NCBI GenBank assembly: GCA_018262985.1
Contig: JADFDI010000001.1
Location: forward strand, 186,001-250,000
Source of the DNA: Spirochaetota bacterium
GTDB lineage: Bacteria; Spirochaetota; Spirochaetia; Treponematales; UBA12059
Direction: 5' to 3'
DNA: 64,000 nt
Shown here: piece after piece, positions 18,215 to 27,055 of the stretch
Position numbering within the stretch: position 1 is the first letter of the stretch
Layout: the number at the start of each line of letters is the position of its first letter
The notes under the pieces: model-generated
Seen by the model: only the letters and a program-made list of their open reading frames with translations
What the model was told of the DNA's origin: nothing
Database searches by the model: none
Made by a program: the position numbers and the translations under genes

Positions 18215-19090
18215 ATGAAGTCATCACGGATCGCCACGCTCGCGCTCGCGTCGATCTTCCTGCTCGGGAGCTGCGACGCCATCCTCGGATTCAACCTCTT
18301 CGAGGGCATGGTCCAGGCCGGCGTGGTCGGCAACATCGAGAAAGCCGAGACCGCCGACGACTACATGGCGGAATCGGACGCCGACAATTTCATCGAGGCC
18401 CTCGAGGAAACCGACAAGGTCGAGGAGGCCGTCGCCGCGCTCGAGGAGGTCTACGACCCGGACGGCGATCCCGAGACGCCTCCGCCCGGCGATCCCGCCG
18501 AAGCGCAGGAGGCCGCCGCGGTGGCCGCCGAGATCATGATCTACACCACGCCCGCCGGGGAGGTGGTCGACAACATCATCGAGGTGATCGCGGGCGATCC
18601 CGCCGCCCTGAACGTCGACGATCCCGCCACGCTCGTCGCCGCCATCATACCGCCGGCGATATCGGGCGACCCGGTCGCCTTCGAGGAGACCATCCTGGGC
18701 TTCCTCGACGCGTGGGAGGCCTACGCGGCCCTCGGCGCCTCCATCACGGGCGGCGAGCTCGCCACCGACGAGGTGCAGGCCGGCGACCTGATCATCGCCG
18801 CCGCCATCGGCGCCGCGCTCGATGCGCTGATGGATCAATTCTATCCCTATGACGGAACCCTCGTCACCGAAGAGGATGCGCGGGCCTCGCTCGCGGCCGA
18901 CTTGATTAAGCTGTTCGACGGGGATACGTCAAACGACCCGACTTACCTCATGACCGACCCAACCCTCGTCGGAGGATTCCTGTATGCAGGCGACCCCGAC
19001 GCATTGCCGGATCCGATACCGCCCGCACCGCTTTACAACATCCTGCTCGCGGCCGGCTTCGACGTCGCCGCCCTCATGGGAGGTTCGTGA
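18215..19090 (+). CDS. Lipoprotein, first of a lipoprotein/OMP pair
   Basis: A 291-residue lipoprotein with lipobox FLLGSC and a very acidic, Ala-rich helical mature region (KAETADDYMAESDADNFIEA; DKVEEAVAALEEVYDP). ATG 18215 follows CGGAGG. Its last codon overlaps the start of the next gene, an outer-membrane protein. A second lipoprotein of the same general build (20463) precedes a second outer-membrane protein. No named family is recognised; a periplasmic partner of the barrel is plausible. Confidence 0.75.
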   Translation: MKSSRIATLALASIFLLGSCDAILGFNLFEGMVQAGVVGNIEKAETADDYMAESDADNFIEALEETDKVEEAVAALEEVYDPDGDPETPPPGDPAEAQEAAAVAAEIMIYTTPAGEVVDNIIEVIAGDPAALNVDDPATLVAAIIPPAISGDPVAFEETILGFLDAWEAYAALGASITGGELATDEVQAGDLIIAAAIGAALDALMDQFYPYDGTLVTEEDARASLAADLIKLFDGDTSNDPTYLMTDPTLVGGFLYAGDPDALPDPIPPAPLYNILLAAGFDVAALMGGS

Positions 19091-20256
19091 TGAAGCGCCT
19101 GACGCTCCTTCTCGTAGTCGCGGCGCTCGTCGCCGGCCCCCTCGCGGCGCAGGACTCCGTCCTCGCCCCGCTCGACCCCAAGACCGCGCGCAACCTGGCC
19201 TTGGGCGGCGCCTTCGTCGCCATGAGCGACGGCTACGGCAGCCTCTTCGGAAACCCGGCCGGCTTCGCCGACGCCCGCGGACACCTCTACATCCCGACCG
19301 CCTCGGCCTGGCTCTACGTCGCGCCCTCCAGCGCGAACATCGAGAAGCTCGAGCTCATCGCCTCCGGCAGCGCCACCGAATCCGAGACGGCCGCCGCGCT
19401 CGACGAACTCATAACCGGCAACGGCATCGGCGCCGGCGCCCAGACCGGCATCGCCTGGCTCGGCGGCGGGCTCGGCATCGGCCTCTCCGCCGTGGTCGAC
19501 GCCTACGCGGTCGGCAAGACCGCGCTCGGCGCCGTGCTCGACGTCGACACCTCCGTGCAGGCGGTGCTCGGCCTCGGCCTTCCCCTCGACCTGTTCGGCC
19601 TCCGCCTCCAGCTCGGCGGCGACATCCGGGCCTTCTACCGCGCGGTCGGCACCATGCCCTTCAGCGAGGTGGCCGGACTCTTCCTCGGGACCGGTTCCGG
19701 TGAGGAAACCGACGTCATGGCCACGCTGATGGCGCAGCCCGCCACCGCCGGCTACGGGGTCGCCCTCGACCTGGGCGCCAGCCTCCAGCTCGGCGCCTTC
19801 AAGGTAGGCCTCGCCGTGCGCGACATCGCGCCGCCCTTCGAAATGGTGACGTCCACCTACCAGGCCGTGATCGACTCGCTCGCGGCCGGCGGGCAGCTGC
19901 CCGAGGGCAGCGCCGGCACCTACTCGATGCTACCGAACATCATCGTCGGCGGCTCGTTCCGCCCCTGGAAGGGCGGCGTCCTCGACCCGAACCTGGTGGT
20001 CGAGCTCCAGGACCCGGTCAGCGTCATCCGCGACGAGGCTTCGGTCTGGGGCCTGCTCCACGTAGGCGCGGAGCTTCGCGCGCTCGGAATCTTCCTGGCG
20101 CGCGCCGGTCTCAACGAAGGCTGGATCAGCCTCGGCGGCGGCATCGACCTGGCCCTGGTAAGGATCGACGCCGCGGTGTTCACCGAGGAACTCGGGCGCC
20201 GGCCCGGCGACGCGCCCCGTTCGGGCATCGCCATCGACGCCACCATCCGCTTCTGA
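19090..20256 (+). CDS. Outer-membrane beta-barrel protein, first pair
   Basis: A 388-residue protein with a signal peptide ending AGPLAAQD and then alternating-hydrophobic barrel strands finishing with a terminal Phe (IAIDATIRF). The conserved segment LALGGAFVAMSDGYGSLFGN followed by PAGFAD matches the PorV/FadL-like outer-membrane family expanded in spirochaetes (UPF0164-type). ATG 19090 is chosen; a GTG at 19087 is also possible. It is translationally coupled to the preceding lipoprotein gene. Confidence 0.8.
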   Translation: MKRLTLLLVVAALVAGPLAAQDSVLAPLDPKTARNLALGGAFVAMSDGYGSLFGNPAGFADARGHLYIPTASAWLYVAPSSANIEKLELIASGSATESETAAALDELITGNGIGAGAQTGIAWLGGGLGIGLSAVVDAYAVGKTALGAVLDVDTSVQAVLGLGLPLDLFGLRLQLGGDIRAFYRAVGTMPFSEVAGLFLGTGSGEETDVMATLMAQPATAGYGVALDLGASLQLGAFKVGLAVRDIAPPFEMVTSTYQAVIDSLAAGGQLPEGSAGTYSMLPNIIVGGSFRPWKGGVLDPNLVVELQDPVSVIRDEASVWGLLHVGAELRALGIFLARAGLNEGWISLGGGIDLALVRIDAAVFTEELGRRPGDAPRSGIAIDATIRF

Positions 20257-20288
20257 GCGGGCGCCGCCCTGGCGGGCGGCCCGTTCCC

Positions 20289-20322
20289 GGGGCCCGGTCC
20301 GGCACGTTCCGGATCGGGCCCC
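20289..20322. terminator. Strong GC hairpin between the two lipoprotein/OMP pairs
   Basis: GGGGCCCGGTCCGG and CCGGATCGGGCCCC form a 14-base stem with one mismatch and a six-base loop. There is no T tract, so it may act as an mRNA end stabiliser or a weak terminator. The remaining 20323-20462 shows nothing more than a possible promoter and the SD before 20463. Confidence 0.45.
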
Positions 20323-20462
20323 GCGTCGTAAGCGGCCGGATCGGAGGAGCCGGCTTCACGCCGGATCCCGTTCGAGCCGATACTGTAGGGGCTTCCGGAG
20401 CGCGCCCGCGTTCCGGTGGCGTCCGCGGCGGGATCGATACCCGCCCGCAGGGAGGTTTCCGG

Positions 20463-21167
20463 ATGAAACGCGCGACGCGCGTCCTCGTTCCGCTCGCCAT
20501 CGTCCTCGCGCTGGCATCGTGCCAGCAGGTCTTCACCTCCTCGCTCGGGGCCTGGGCCGCGCGCGACCTCTCAATTCCCGCCGACCTCTCGGCAGCGGAC
20601 ACGCTCGATCTCGCCGGGCAAGCGGTAGAGGACGGCGACGCGGCGCTCGCGGAGGCCCTGCTGCCCGCGTTGGAGGCCAACCTCGAGGCCGCGACGCCGG
20701 GCACCGCCGCGTACGACGAGCTTTCGGCGGCGGCCGCGGAGACCGTGGTGATCGCCACGGGCATTTCCGAGGCCATCACCACCGTCATCACCCTGATTCC
20801 GTTCGAGGAAATCATGGCGGCCGGCGGCGCGGCTATCGTCATCGACCCCGATACGGTCACGGCCATCGACGCGGCCATAGCGGCGATCCAGGTCGGCGCC
20901 GACGCGACGGCCATCCTCGAGGCCCTCGTCCTCGATCCCGGGGCCGCCACGGCGGACCAGCTTGTGCTCGCGGCGATGGCGACCTTGGTCGTGGCCAACC
21001 CTGGCCTGTCGCTCGGCGCGATGCTCGAGGATCCGGCCACGGCCACGTACACGGTCGATCCCTTGACCCAGAGCCTTCTCGACGCCGCCCTGGCCCAGGC
21101 GAGCTCGTATCCGGGGGACTCGGGCCTCTACGACATGCTCGGGCCCTACCTCGGCGTCACCCCGTAA
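20463..21167 (+). CDS. Lipoprotein, second of the lipoprotein/OMP pairs
   Basis: A 234-residue lipoprotein with lipobox LALASC and an Ala-rich helical mature part (LAGQAVEDGDAALAEALLPA; LSAAAAETVVIATGISEAIT). GGGAGG precedes the ATG. It has the same size class, composition and position before a barrel gene as the lipoprotein at 18215, suggesting an old duplication of a two-gene module. Family unknown. Confidence 0.72.
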   Translation: MKRATRVLVPLAIVLALASCQQVFTSSLGAWAARDLSIPADLSAADTLDLAGQAVEDGDAALAEALLPALEANLEAATPGTAAYDELSAAAAETVVIATGISEAITTVITLIPFEEIMAAGGAAIVIDPDTVTAIDAAIAAIQVGADATAILEALVLDPGAATADQLVLAAMATLVVANPGLSLGAMLEDPATATYTVDPLTQSLLDAALAQASSYPGDSGLYDMLGPYLGVTP

Positions 21168-21178
21168 GCGGAGGCACG

Positions 21179-22360
21179 ATGAACCAGAAGCGGATCCTTC
21201 ACGCGTCGCTCGCCACCGCGGCGTTCCTGCTCGTTTTCGCCGCGCCGATCCCGATCGGCGCGGAGGAGCTCGCGCCGTTCACCCTGCCTTCGCTTCGATC
21301 GACCGCGACGGGCGGACTCCACGCGGCGCCGGCCGACGACTTCTTCGCCATCTTCGACAATCCCGCGGGTTTCGCGGGACAGGAAGGCGAACTGTCCGCC
21401 GCCCTCGTCAACCTGCGCCTGGCCGGTCCGGTATTCGACATGGCCGGCCTCGGCATCGGCTTTTTCGCGGGCGCTCCCTTCGACCTGACGGGCGCGCTTT
21501 CCAGCCTCCTCGACGAGAGCGGGCGGCTGTACGCGGTGCTCGATATCGGAGGGCCGGTGGCTTTCGGATGGGTCGGGCAGGGACTCGGCTTCGGGGTCTT
21601 CGACCGGAGCACGCTCCTCCTCAACGTCGCGGGAGTTTCCGCGGCGAGCGCCGCGCTCTCGCAGGAGTTCCTCCTCACGGGCGGCTACGCGTTCCGGATC
21701 CCGCTCGGCGGCACGCACTCCCTGGATCTCGGGCTCCAGCCCAAGGGTTTCATCCGCGGCTCGGTCGAAGTCTTCGGCTCCTTGACCGCGGTGGCCGACG
21801 CGTTGGCTGATCCCGCGGCCTTGATGGGCGGCCAACCCTTCGTCCTGTCCACCGGCATCGGTCTCGACGCGGGCTTGATCTACTCGTGGAAAGGCGCCGG
21901 ATTCGCGTTCGGCTTCGCCGCGCGCGACGCCTGGTCGCCCGCCCGCGTGGCGCTCTATTCGAGCCTGGATGCCTTCATGGCAGGCTCGGCGCCCGCGAGC
22001 TCATCCGTGGCCTTGGTGGAACCCGACCTTTCGGTCGATCTTTCCTGGGATCCGCGCTTCGCCTTCCTCGAGCGCCTGGACCTGTCGCCGCGCTTCGTCG
22101 TCGGCTACAAGGACCTGCTCGGCCTGCTCGATCCGCTCCCGCGCAACCCCGTCCTCCAGGTCGGCGCGGGCTTCGAGCTCGTGATCCTCGACATATTGAG
22201 CCTCCGGGCCGGCGTCGCCGACGCCTTGCCGAACGCGGGCTTCGCGGTGGACCTGAGCGCCTTCCGTTTCGGGCTGTCCATGTACGGCACCGAACTCGGC
22301 CTCGACCCCGGCGTCAGGCCGCTGTACAATCTCATGCTCTCGCTCGAATTCCGCTACTAA
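21179..22360 (+). CDS. Outer-membrane beta-barrel protein, second pair
   Basis: A 393-residue protein with a signal peptide (cleavage near PIGAEE) and barrel strands ending in aromatic Tyr (LMLSLEFRY). It shares with the protein at 19090 the N-terminal context STATGGLHAAPADDFFAIFDN followed by PAGFAG, so the two are paralogues. GGAGG precedes the ATG, 11 bases after the lipoprotein stop. Likely role: outer-membrane channel or transporter partnered by the lipoprotein; substrate unknown. Confidence 0.78.
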   Translation: MNQKRILHASLATAAFLLVFAAPIPIGAEELAPFTLPSLRSTATGGLHAAPADDFFAIFDNPAGFAGQEGELSAALVNLRLAGPVFDMAGLGIGFFAGAPFDLTGALSSLLDESGRLYAVLDIGGPVAFGWVGQGLGFGVFDRSTLLLNVAGVSAASAALSQEFLLTGGYAFRIPLGGTHSLDLGLQPKGFIRGSVEVFGSLTAVADALADPAALMGGQPFVLSTGIGLDAGLIYSWKGAGFAFGFAARDAWSPARVALYSSLDAFMAGSAPASSSVALVEPDLSVDLSWDPRFAFLERLDLSPRFVVGYKDLLGLLDPLPRNPVLQVGAGFELVILDILSLRAGVADALPNAGFAVDLSAFRFGLSMYGTELGLDPGVRPLYNLMLSLEFRY

Positions 22361-22411
22361 CAGGGTGCAGGAATGCCTCGAGCGTTCCTGTAGCCAGCCG
22401 GGGGTCATCGC

Positions 22412-23653
22412 ATGGAACGCGCCTTCCTCGAACGGTACGCCGACGTACTGCTGGCATCCGTCGGTCTCGAAGCCGGACAGAACCTCCTCGTCCGCGCCGA
22501 ACCCGTCCATATCGGCTTCGCCGCCATCCTCGCCGAACGCGCCTACGTACGCGGCGCGCGCTACGTCCGCTTCGACAACAACGACATCGAGAATCCGCTC
22601 CTCTACAAGGCGCGCGTCGCCCACTCGCGCGAGGAATACCTCGAGTACGTGCCCGAGGTCCGCAAGCAGGCGCTCGCGACCATGCTCGAAGAGGGCTGGG
22701 CCCTGATCGCGGTGCGCACTCCGGAGGACCCTGACTTCCTCGCGGGCCTCGACCAGGCGCGAAACGCCCGCGTGGCGCGGGCCACGGCCGAGGCCATGAA
22801 GGGGTACCAGCGCCGCATCAGCTCCAACGAGATCCCGTGGCTCGTCGCGTTCTACCCGACGGAGAAGCTGGCCGGCAAGATCATGGGCATGGCCCCGGGG
22901 CCGGCCGCTGTGGAGGCGCTCTGGAAGGTGCTCATTCCCATCCTCAGGCTCGACCGGGAGGATCCCGCCGCGTTCTGGGTCGAGCACGGTAAAGTTCTGG
23001 CGGAGCGTTCGGCCAGGCTCGACGCCCTCGGGCTCGACAGCGTGCGTTTCAAGGGACCGGGCACCGATTTCACCGTCGGCCTCGCCGAGCGCTCGGTCTG
23101 GCGCGGCGGTCCCGACCTGACCAAGGCCGGCAAGCGCTTCAGCCCGAACATCCCGACCGAGGAGGTCTTCACGAGTCCCGATTACCGCCGCGCGGAAGGG
23201 CGCGTGGCCTTCACCCGGCCCGTGCTCGTGCCCGTGGTCGGAAAGATCGTGGAGGGCGGCTGGCTGCGCTTCGAGAATGGAAGGGTGGTCGAATGGGGCG
23301 CGGAAGCGGGCAAGGACGTGCTCGACGTCTACTTCGGCATCGACGAAGGGGCGAAGAGCCTCGGCGAACTCGCGCTCGTGGATACCGGCTCGCCCATCTA
23401 CGCCGCGAACCGCGTGTTCTACAACATCCTCTTCGACGAGAACGCCGCGTGCCACGTGGCGCTCGGCTCCTCCTACTCCGCCTGCGTCCGCGACGGGGAA
23501 GGCCTTTCCGAGGACGAGCTCAAGGCGCTCGGCTTCAACGCGAGCGCGGTGCACACCGACTTCATGGTCGGCGGACCCGAGGTCGAGGTGAGCGGCCGGA
23601 CGCGCGACGGCCGCGAGGTTCCGATCATCAGCGGCGGCAGCTTCGCCATTTGA
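22412..23653 (+). CDS. Aminopeptidase, family M29
   Basis: A 413-residue metallo-aminopeptidase of the AmpS/PepS/aminopeptidase T family, which removes N-terminal residues using two metal ions. Metal ligands are in NIPTEEVFTSPDY (two Glu), SLGELALVD (Glu), FDENAACHVALG (Glu and His) and SAVHTDFMVGG (His and Asp). Length matches the family. Its stop codon lies within the predicted -35 box of the tRNA-Lys promoter. Confidence 0.92.
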   Translation: MERAFLERYADVLLASVGLEAGQNLLVRAEPVHIGFAAILAERAYVRGARYVRFDNNDIENPLLYKARVAHSREEYLEYVPEVRKQALATMLEEGWALIAVRTPEDPDFLAGLDQARNARVARATAEAMKGYQRRISSNEIPWLVAFYPTEKLAGKIMGMAPGPAAVEALWKVLIPILRLDREDPAAFWVEHGKVLAERSARLDALGLDSVRFKGPGTDFTVGLAERSVWRGGPDLTKAGKRFSPNIPTEEVFTSPDYRRAEGRVAFTRPVLVPVVGKIVEGGWLRFENGRVVEWGAEAGKDVLDVYFGIDEGAKSLGELALVDTGSPIYAANRVFYNILFDENAACHVALGSSYSACVRDGEGLSEDELKALGFNASAVHTDFMVGGPEVEVSGRTRDGREVPIISGGSFAI

Positions 23654-23679
23654 CACTCGGGCTTCCTTCCGGTTAGTCT
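23650..23679 (+). promoter_or_regulatory. Predicted promoter of tRNA-Lys
   Basis: TTGACA at 23650-23655 and TAGTCT at 23674-23679 are 18 bases apart. The -35 box overlaps the stop codon of the M29 peptidase gene. Confidence 0.65.
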
Positions 23680-23689
23680 AGGGCCGGAC

Positions 23690-23762
23690 GGGCCGCTAGC
23701 TCAGTCGGTAGAGCAACGCCCTTTTAAGGCGTGGGTACCGGGTTCGAATCCCGGGCGGCTCA
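23690..23762 (+). tRNA. tRNA-Lys (anticodon TTT)
   Basis: A 73-base cloverleaf. Acceptor GGGCCGC pairs with GCGGCTC, the D arm is GCTC/GAGC, the anticodon stem ACGCC/GGCGT holds loop CTTTTAA (anticodon TTT), and the T arm CCGGG/CCCGG holds TTCGAAT. Discriminator A; CCA is not encoded. Confidence 0.97.
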
Positions 23763-23776
23763 TGCGGAAGCATCCG

Positions 23777-23810
23777 AAAAAACCCCGCGGCGACGCGGGG
23801 TTTTCCTTTA
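23777..23810 (+). terminator. Rho-independent terminator after tRNA-Lys
   Basis: AAAACCCCGCG and CGCGGGGTTTT form an 11-base stem with a GCGA loop, followed by TTTTCCTTT. Confidence 0.9.
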
Positions 23811-23834
23811 TCCCGCAACGGGGGGAGGCCGCGC

Positions 23835-24572
23835 GTGAAAACCGATCGCGGAATCGGCGCCGGGAACGGCGGGGCGAACGCCCTCGCCCCCGCGCTTCGC
23901 GCCACCTTTCCGGTCCTGCTCGGGTACACGACCCTCGGGCTGGCCTTCGGCCTCGTCCTGGTGGACTCTGGACTGCCCTGGTGGCTCTCCCCCCTGATGG
24001 CGGCTTTCGTGTTCGCCGGCGCCGCCCAGTTCATGGGAGTCGGGCTGCTCGCCTCGGGCGCGGGGGTCGGCGAGATAGCGCTGATGACGCTCTTGCTCAA
24101 CGCGCGGCACCTCGTCTACGGGCTGTCGATGCTGGAGCGCTTCGCCGGGGCGGGCCGACTCAAGCCCTACCTGATCTTCGGCCTGACCGACGAGACCTAC
24201 GGCATTCTCTCCACCGAGGAGCCGCCCGAGGGCGTCGACCCGGTCCGCTTCCGGATCCTGGTGACGGCGCTCGACCAGGCGTACTGGTTCGCGGGCTGCA
24301 CGGTCGGAGCCCTCGCGGGGACGGCCCTGCCCGTGGAGGCGGAGGGGCTCGACTTCGCGCTCACTGCCCTCTTCGTCGTGCTGCTGGTCGAGCAGATACT
24401 CGCGAGGCGCCCGAGGGAGGTCTTCCTCGTCGGGGCGGCGGCGTCGCTCCTCGCCCTGATCCTGGCTCCGCCGCGCAACTTCCTGCTCGCGGCCATGGGC
24501 CTCGGCATCGCGGGACTGCTCGCGACGCGCTTGCCGCGCCCGCGTCGGAACGGCTCGGAGCCCCCCACGTGA
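23835..24572 (+). CDS. azlC: Branched-chain amino-acid exporter large subunit AzlC
   Basis: A 245-residue membrane protein of the AzlC/YgaZ family. It has FPVLLGYTTLGLAFGLVL, FVFAGAAQFMGVGLLASG and LLNARHLVYGLSM, all signatures of the family. With the small AzlD partner it exports branched-chain amino acids or similar solutes. It starts at GTG 23835 after GGGGGAGG and is translationally coupled to azlD. Confidence 0.92.
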   Translation: MKTDRGIGAGNGGANALAPALRATFPVLLGYTTLGLAFGLVLVDSGLPWWLSPLMAAFVFAGAAQFMGVGLLASGAGVGEIALMTLLLNARHLVYGLSMLERFAGAGRLKPYLIFGLTDETYGILSTEEPPEGVDPVRFRILVTALDQAYWFAGCTVGALAGTALPVEAEGLDFALTALFVVLLVEQILARRPREVFLVGAAASLLALILAPPRNFLLAAMGLGIAGLLATRLPRPRRNGSEPPT

Positions 24573-24889
24573 CGCGCCTCCTCGCCACGGTCGCGGTCAT
24601 GACCGCGCTCACCTTCCTCACCCGGGCGGCGCCCTTCGTCCTATTCGCGCGGCGCGAGCCGCCAACCCTCGTCGCCTGGCTCCAATCCAGGCTGCCGCCG
24701 CTCGTCATGTGCGTGCTGGTCGCGGACGCGCTCAAGCTCGTGCGCTTCGAGGCTCCCGCGTCCTGGTTGCCGACCATAGCGGGCGCGGCGGCGGCGGCGG
24801 CGCTCCACCTCGTCAAGCGGAACGCCCTGCTCTCGATCGTCGGCGCCACCGCGCTCCACATGGCGCTCCGCGCCTGGCTGGGAGCCTGA
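24569..24889 (+). CDS. azlD: Branched-chain amino-acid exporter small subunit AzlD
   Basis: A 106-residue protein with three to four membrane segments, of the normal AzlD size. It starts at a GTG overlapping the azlC stop (GTGA). The motifs TFLTRAAPFVLF and LPPLVMCVLVADALK fit the family. Confidence 0.9.
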   Translation: MTRLLATVAVMTALTFLTRAAPFVLFARREPPTLVAWLQSRLPPLVMCVLVADALKLVRFEAPASWLPTIAGAAAAAALHLVKRNALLSIVGATALHMALRAWLGA

Positions 24890-24938
24890 GGAGCCTGACC
24901 CTCCGGAACGCGGCGAGGGCGTCCGCCGTGGCAGCGCC

Positions 24939-26414
24939 CTAGTAACGGACGCTCGCGAGGGCCACCTTGAGCGCGGCCTCGACGCTTCCGTCGGCGCGGA
25001 CCAGCGGGACCGGTTCCGGCACGGGCAATCCGGCCGTGACCCTGCCCGAGGCCAGGTCCACGTCGAGCGCGGGTCCGCCGATGGCCAGGTTCCCGATGCT
25101 CCGGCCTTCCACGAGGTCGCGCGTCAGCCATAGGGCCGTCGCGGACCCCGCCAGCGAGCCGGCCAGCATGCCGGCGTAGATGACGCCCGGAGCTTCCGCG
25201 CCGAGGACGTAGGGAACGCCGAGGCCGAGCAGGCTGCCCAGTATCGAGCCGAGGTTGTAGAGCCAGGCCCGTCCCGCGGGGAAGGGCGCGTCGCCGCGCG
25301 TCACCCAGAGCGCGGCCGCGCCGTACGCCAGGCCGCCGGCCAGGGAAAGTCCCGTGTAGAAGGGCAGGTCGGCCGCGTCGACGCCGCCCGCTTCCGCGCC
25401 GAAAACCATGGCGGCCGCGGGTCCCCAGGCGCTTCCCCAGAGCATGCCGGAGACGATCATGAAGGTGCGGCCCGAATTCATGATGCTGCCTTCGGTGGCC
25501 TTGAGGGCGCCGAAGAAGGCCGAAGGCGCCGCGACCAGCGGCAGTCCGATGTAGAGGCGCGGATTCTCCGAGCCGAAGGCGTAGAGCATGGCGTCGGAGG
25601 CGACCGCCGAGTACAGGGTCAGGAAGGTCAGGAAAGCCACGCGGCCGTCCTGGAGCGCCTTGATCCGCTCGTCGACGGCTTTCTCCTGGGCCAGCAGGCG
25701 GGCCTTGAGGAAGTAGGTCGAGTCGGCGCCGACCTTGACGTTCTGGGACCAGGTCTTGAAGCCGTCGGCCGTCAGCTTGACGGCGTAGGTGCCCGATGAG
25801 GGTACGCGGACCACCACCGGCGCGCTGCCCTCGAACAGCCCGTTCACGTAGACGGCGACGCCGGGCGGGTCGGTCTCCACGCTGATGAACTCGCCTTGCT
25901 GGACCTCGATGCCGGGTATGCCGAGCAGCTTCTGCGCCGCTATCCGGACCGGCTTGCGGAGATCCTCGACCGGGCCGATGTACTCCTCGGTGACCGAGCG
26001 GTCGACCAGGCCGCTCGAGGCGTCCACCATCCGGATCGTGATGATGTAGAGCGAGCCCAGGATGCCGATCTTGCCGACCAGTATCTTGCGGGCGCCGAGC
26101 AAGGCGCCGACCCTGAGGGCGGTCGTCGGGTCGGCGGCGTCCGAGACGGAGAGCTCCTGTTCGCGGAGCAGGACCTCGAGCCCCTCGCGCTCGACCAGCT
26201 CGAAGCCCGGGGCGCCGCGGATCTCGTGGCGCACCAGATCCGCGAGGATGTCGAGCCCCGACGCGGAAATGTCCTGGGAAGAAAAGCCCAGGAAGACGGT
26301 GGTCAGGCGTTCCGCCGCTTCGCCGGATTGGGCGGCCGACGGCATAACGGAGACGAGGGCCAAGGCCAGAACGACGGGAGGGACGCGGGGAATGGCGCGG
26401 TTGAAGGTTTTCAT
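24939..26414 (-). CDS. CsgG-like / PEGA-domain membrane protein
   Basis: A 491-residue protein. After a signal peptide (about residues 1-30) residues 35-165 look like a CsgG/FlgO-type periplasmic domain (LADLVRHEIRGAPGFELVER; ALLGARKILVGKIG). Residues about 178-245 form a PEGA domain (ISVETDPPGVAVYVNGLFEG), which normally binds surface polymers or protein partners. Residues 255-450 hold about five hydrophobic segments rich in Gly and Ala. This layout is frequent in Treponema-like genomes. The exact function is unknown; an envelope-assembly or surface role is likely. Confidence 0.78.
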   Translation of the reverse strand: MKTFNRAIPRVPPVVLALALVSVMPSAAQSGEAAERLTTVFLGFSSQDISASGLDILADLVRHEIRGAPGFELVEREGLEVLLREQELSVSDAADPTTALRVGALLGARKILVGKIGILGSLYIITIRMVDASSGLVDRSVTEEYIGPVEDLRKPVRIAAQKLLGIPGIEVQQGEFISVETDPPGVAVYVNGLFEGSAPVVVRVPSSGTYAVKLTADGFKTWSQNVKVGADSTYFLKARLLAQEKAVDERIKALQDGRVAFLTFLTLYSAVASDAMLYAFGSENPRLYIGLPLVAAPSAFFGALKATEGSIMNSGRTFMIVSGMLWGSAWGPAAAMVFGAEAGGVDAADLPFYTGLSLAGGLAYGAAALWVTRGDAPFPAGRAWLYNLGSILGSLLGLGVPYVLGAEAPGVIYAGMLAGSLAGSATALWLTRDLVEGRSIGNLAIGGPALDVDLASGRVTAGLPVPEPVPLVRADGSVEAALKVALASVRY

Positions 26415-26527
26415 GGGCTCGAGGGCGGGCTCCGGGACGGGCGCCCGGGAACCGGCCTTGCCTCCGGAGGCCGCTCGATGCGTACTCGGTGCGGCTTCAA
26501 GGCCTCATGGTCAAGTATATACCGCCA

Positions 26528-26962
26528 TCAGCCGGTTCGCTTCCGGAATAGGTCGCGGGAGAGCAGCGCGCCGCCGACCGCGATGGCGATCTCGGCGGCG
26601 ACGAAGAGGACGAGGAAGCCGCCGACCAGGGCGAGGCGCCAACCTGCGGCGGGGTGGAGACCCGAGGCCAGGCCCGTCAGTTCGGCGCCGACGTTGATGC
26701 CGAGGAAGAAGGCGACGGCGGCGGCCAGGGAAGCTATGGCCAACCAGCGTCGCCGTTTCGACAGCAGGCCCGCGGCCAGGATCATGAGTCCGCCGGCAAT
26801 GGCGAGCGGGAAGAGTTCCGCGGGCATCAGGTAGTCGAACGCGAACGAGCCTCCCCCTGCCAGGCGCATCGCGGTGAACGCGACGGGGGCGGCTAGCGGC
26901 AGGGTCGCCAGCAGGGTGCCGACGAGCGCCAAGGACTTTTCAGCGGTGCTCCGGACGTTCAT
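26528..26962 (-). CDS. Small four-helix membrane protein
   Basis: A 144-residue protein with four hydrophobic segments (about residues 10-33, 46-66, 72-94 and 108-134). It ends with a basic RDLFRKRTG tail. No catalytic motif or family is recognised. It lies between two envelope-protein genes on the same strand. Confidence 0.6.
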   Translation of the reverse strand: MNVRSTAEKSLALVGTLLATLPLAAPVAFTAMRLAGGGSFAFDYLMPAELFPLAIAGGLMILAAGLLSKRRRWLAIASLAAAVAFFLGINVGAELTGLASGLHPAAGWRLALVGGFLVLFVAAEIAIAVGGALLSRDLFRKRTG

Positions 26963-27055
26963 TCATTTCTTCCCTTCCGCCCCGCGGGGCGGCTACCCGC
27001 TCGCCTGCCGACGCGAGGTTTTCGGTCGATGCGGCGCGGCGGTCGATCGGGCCGG

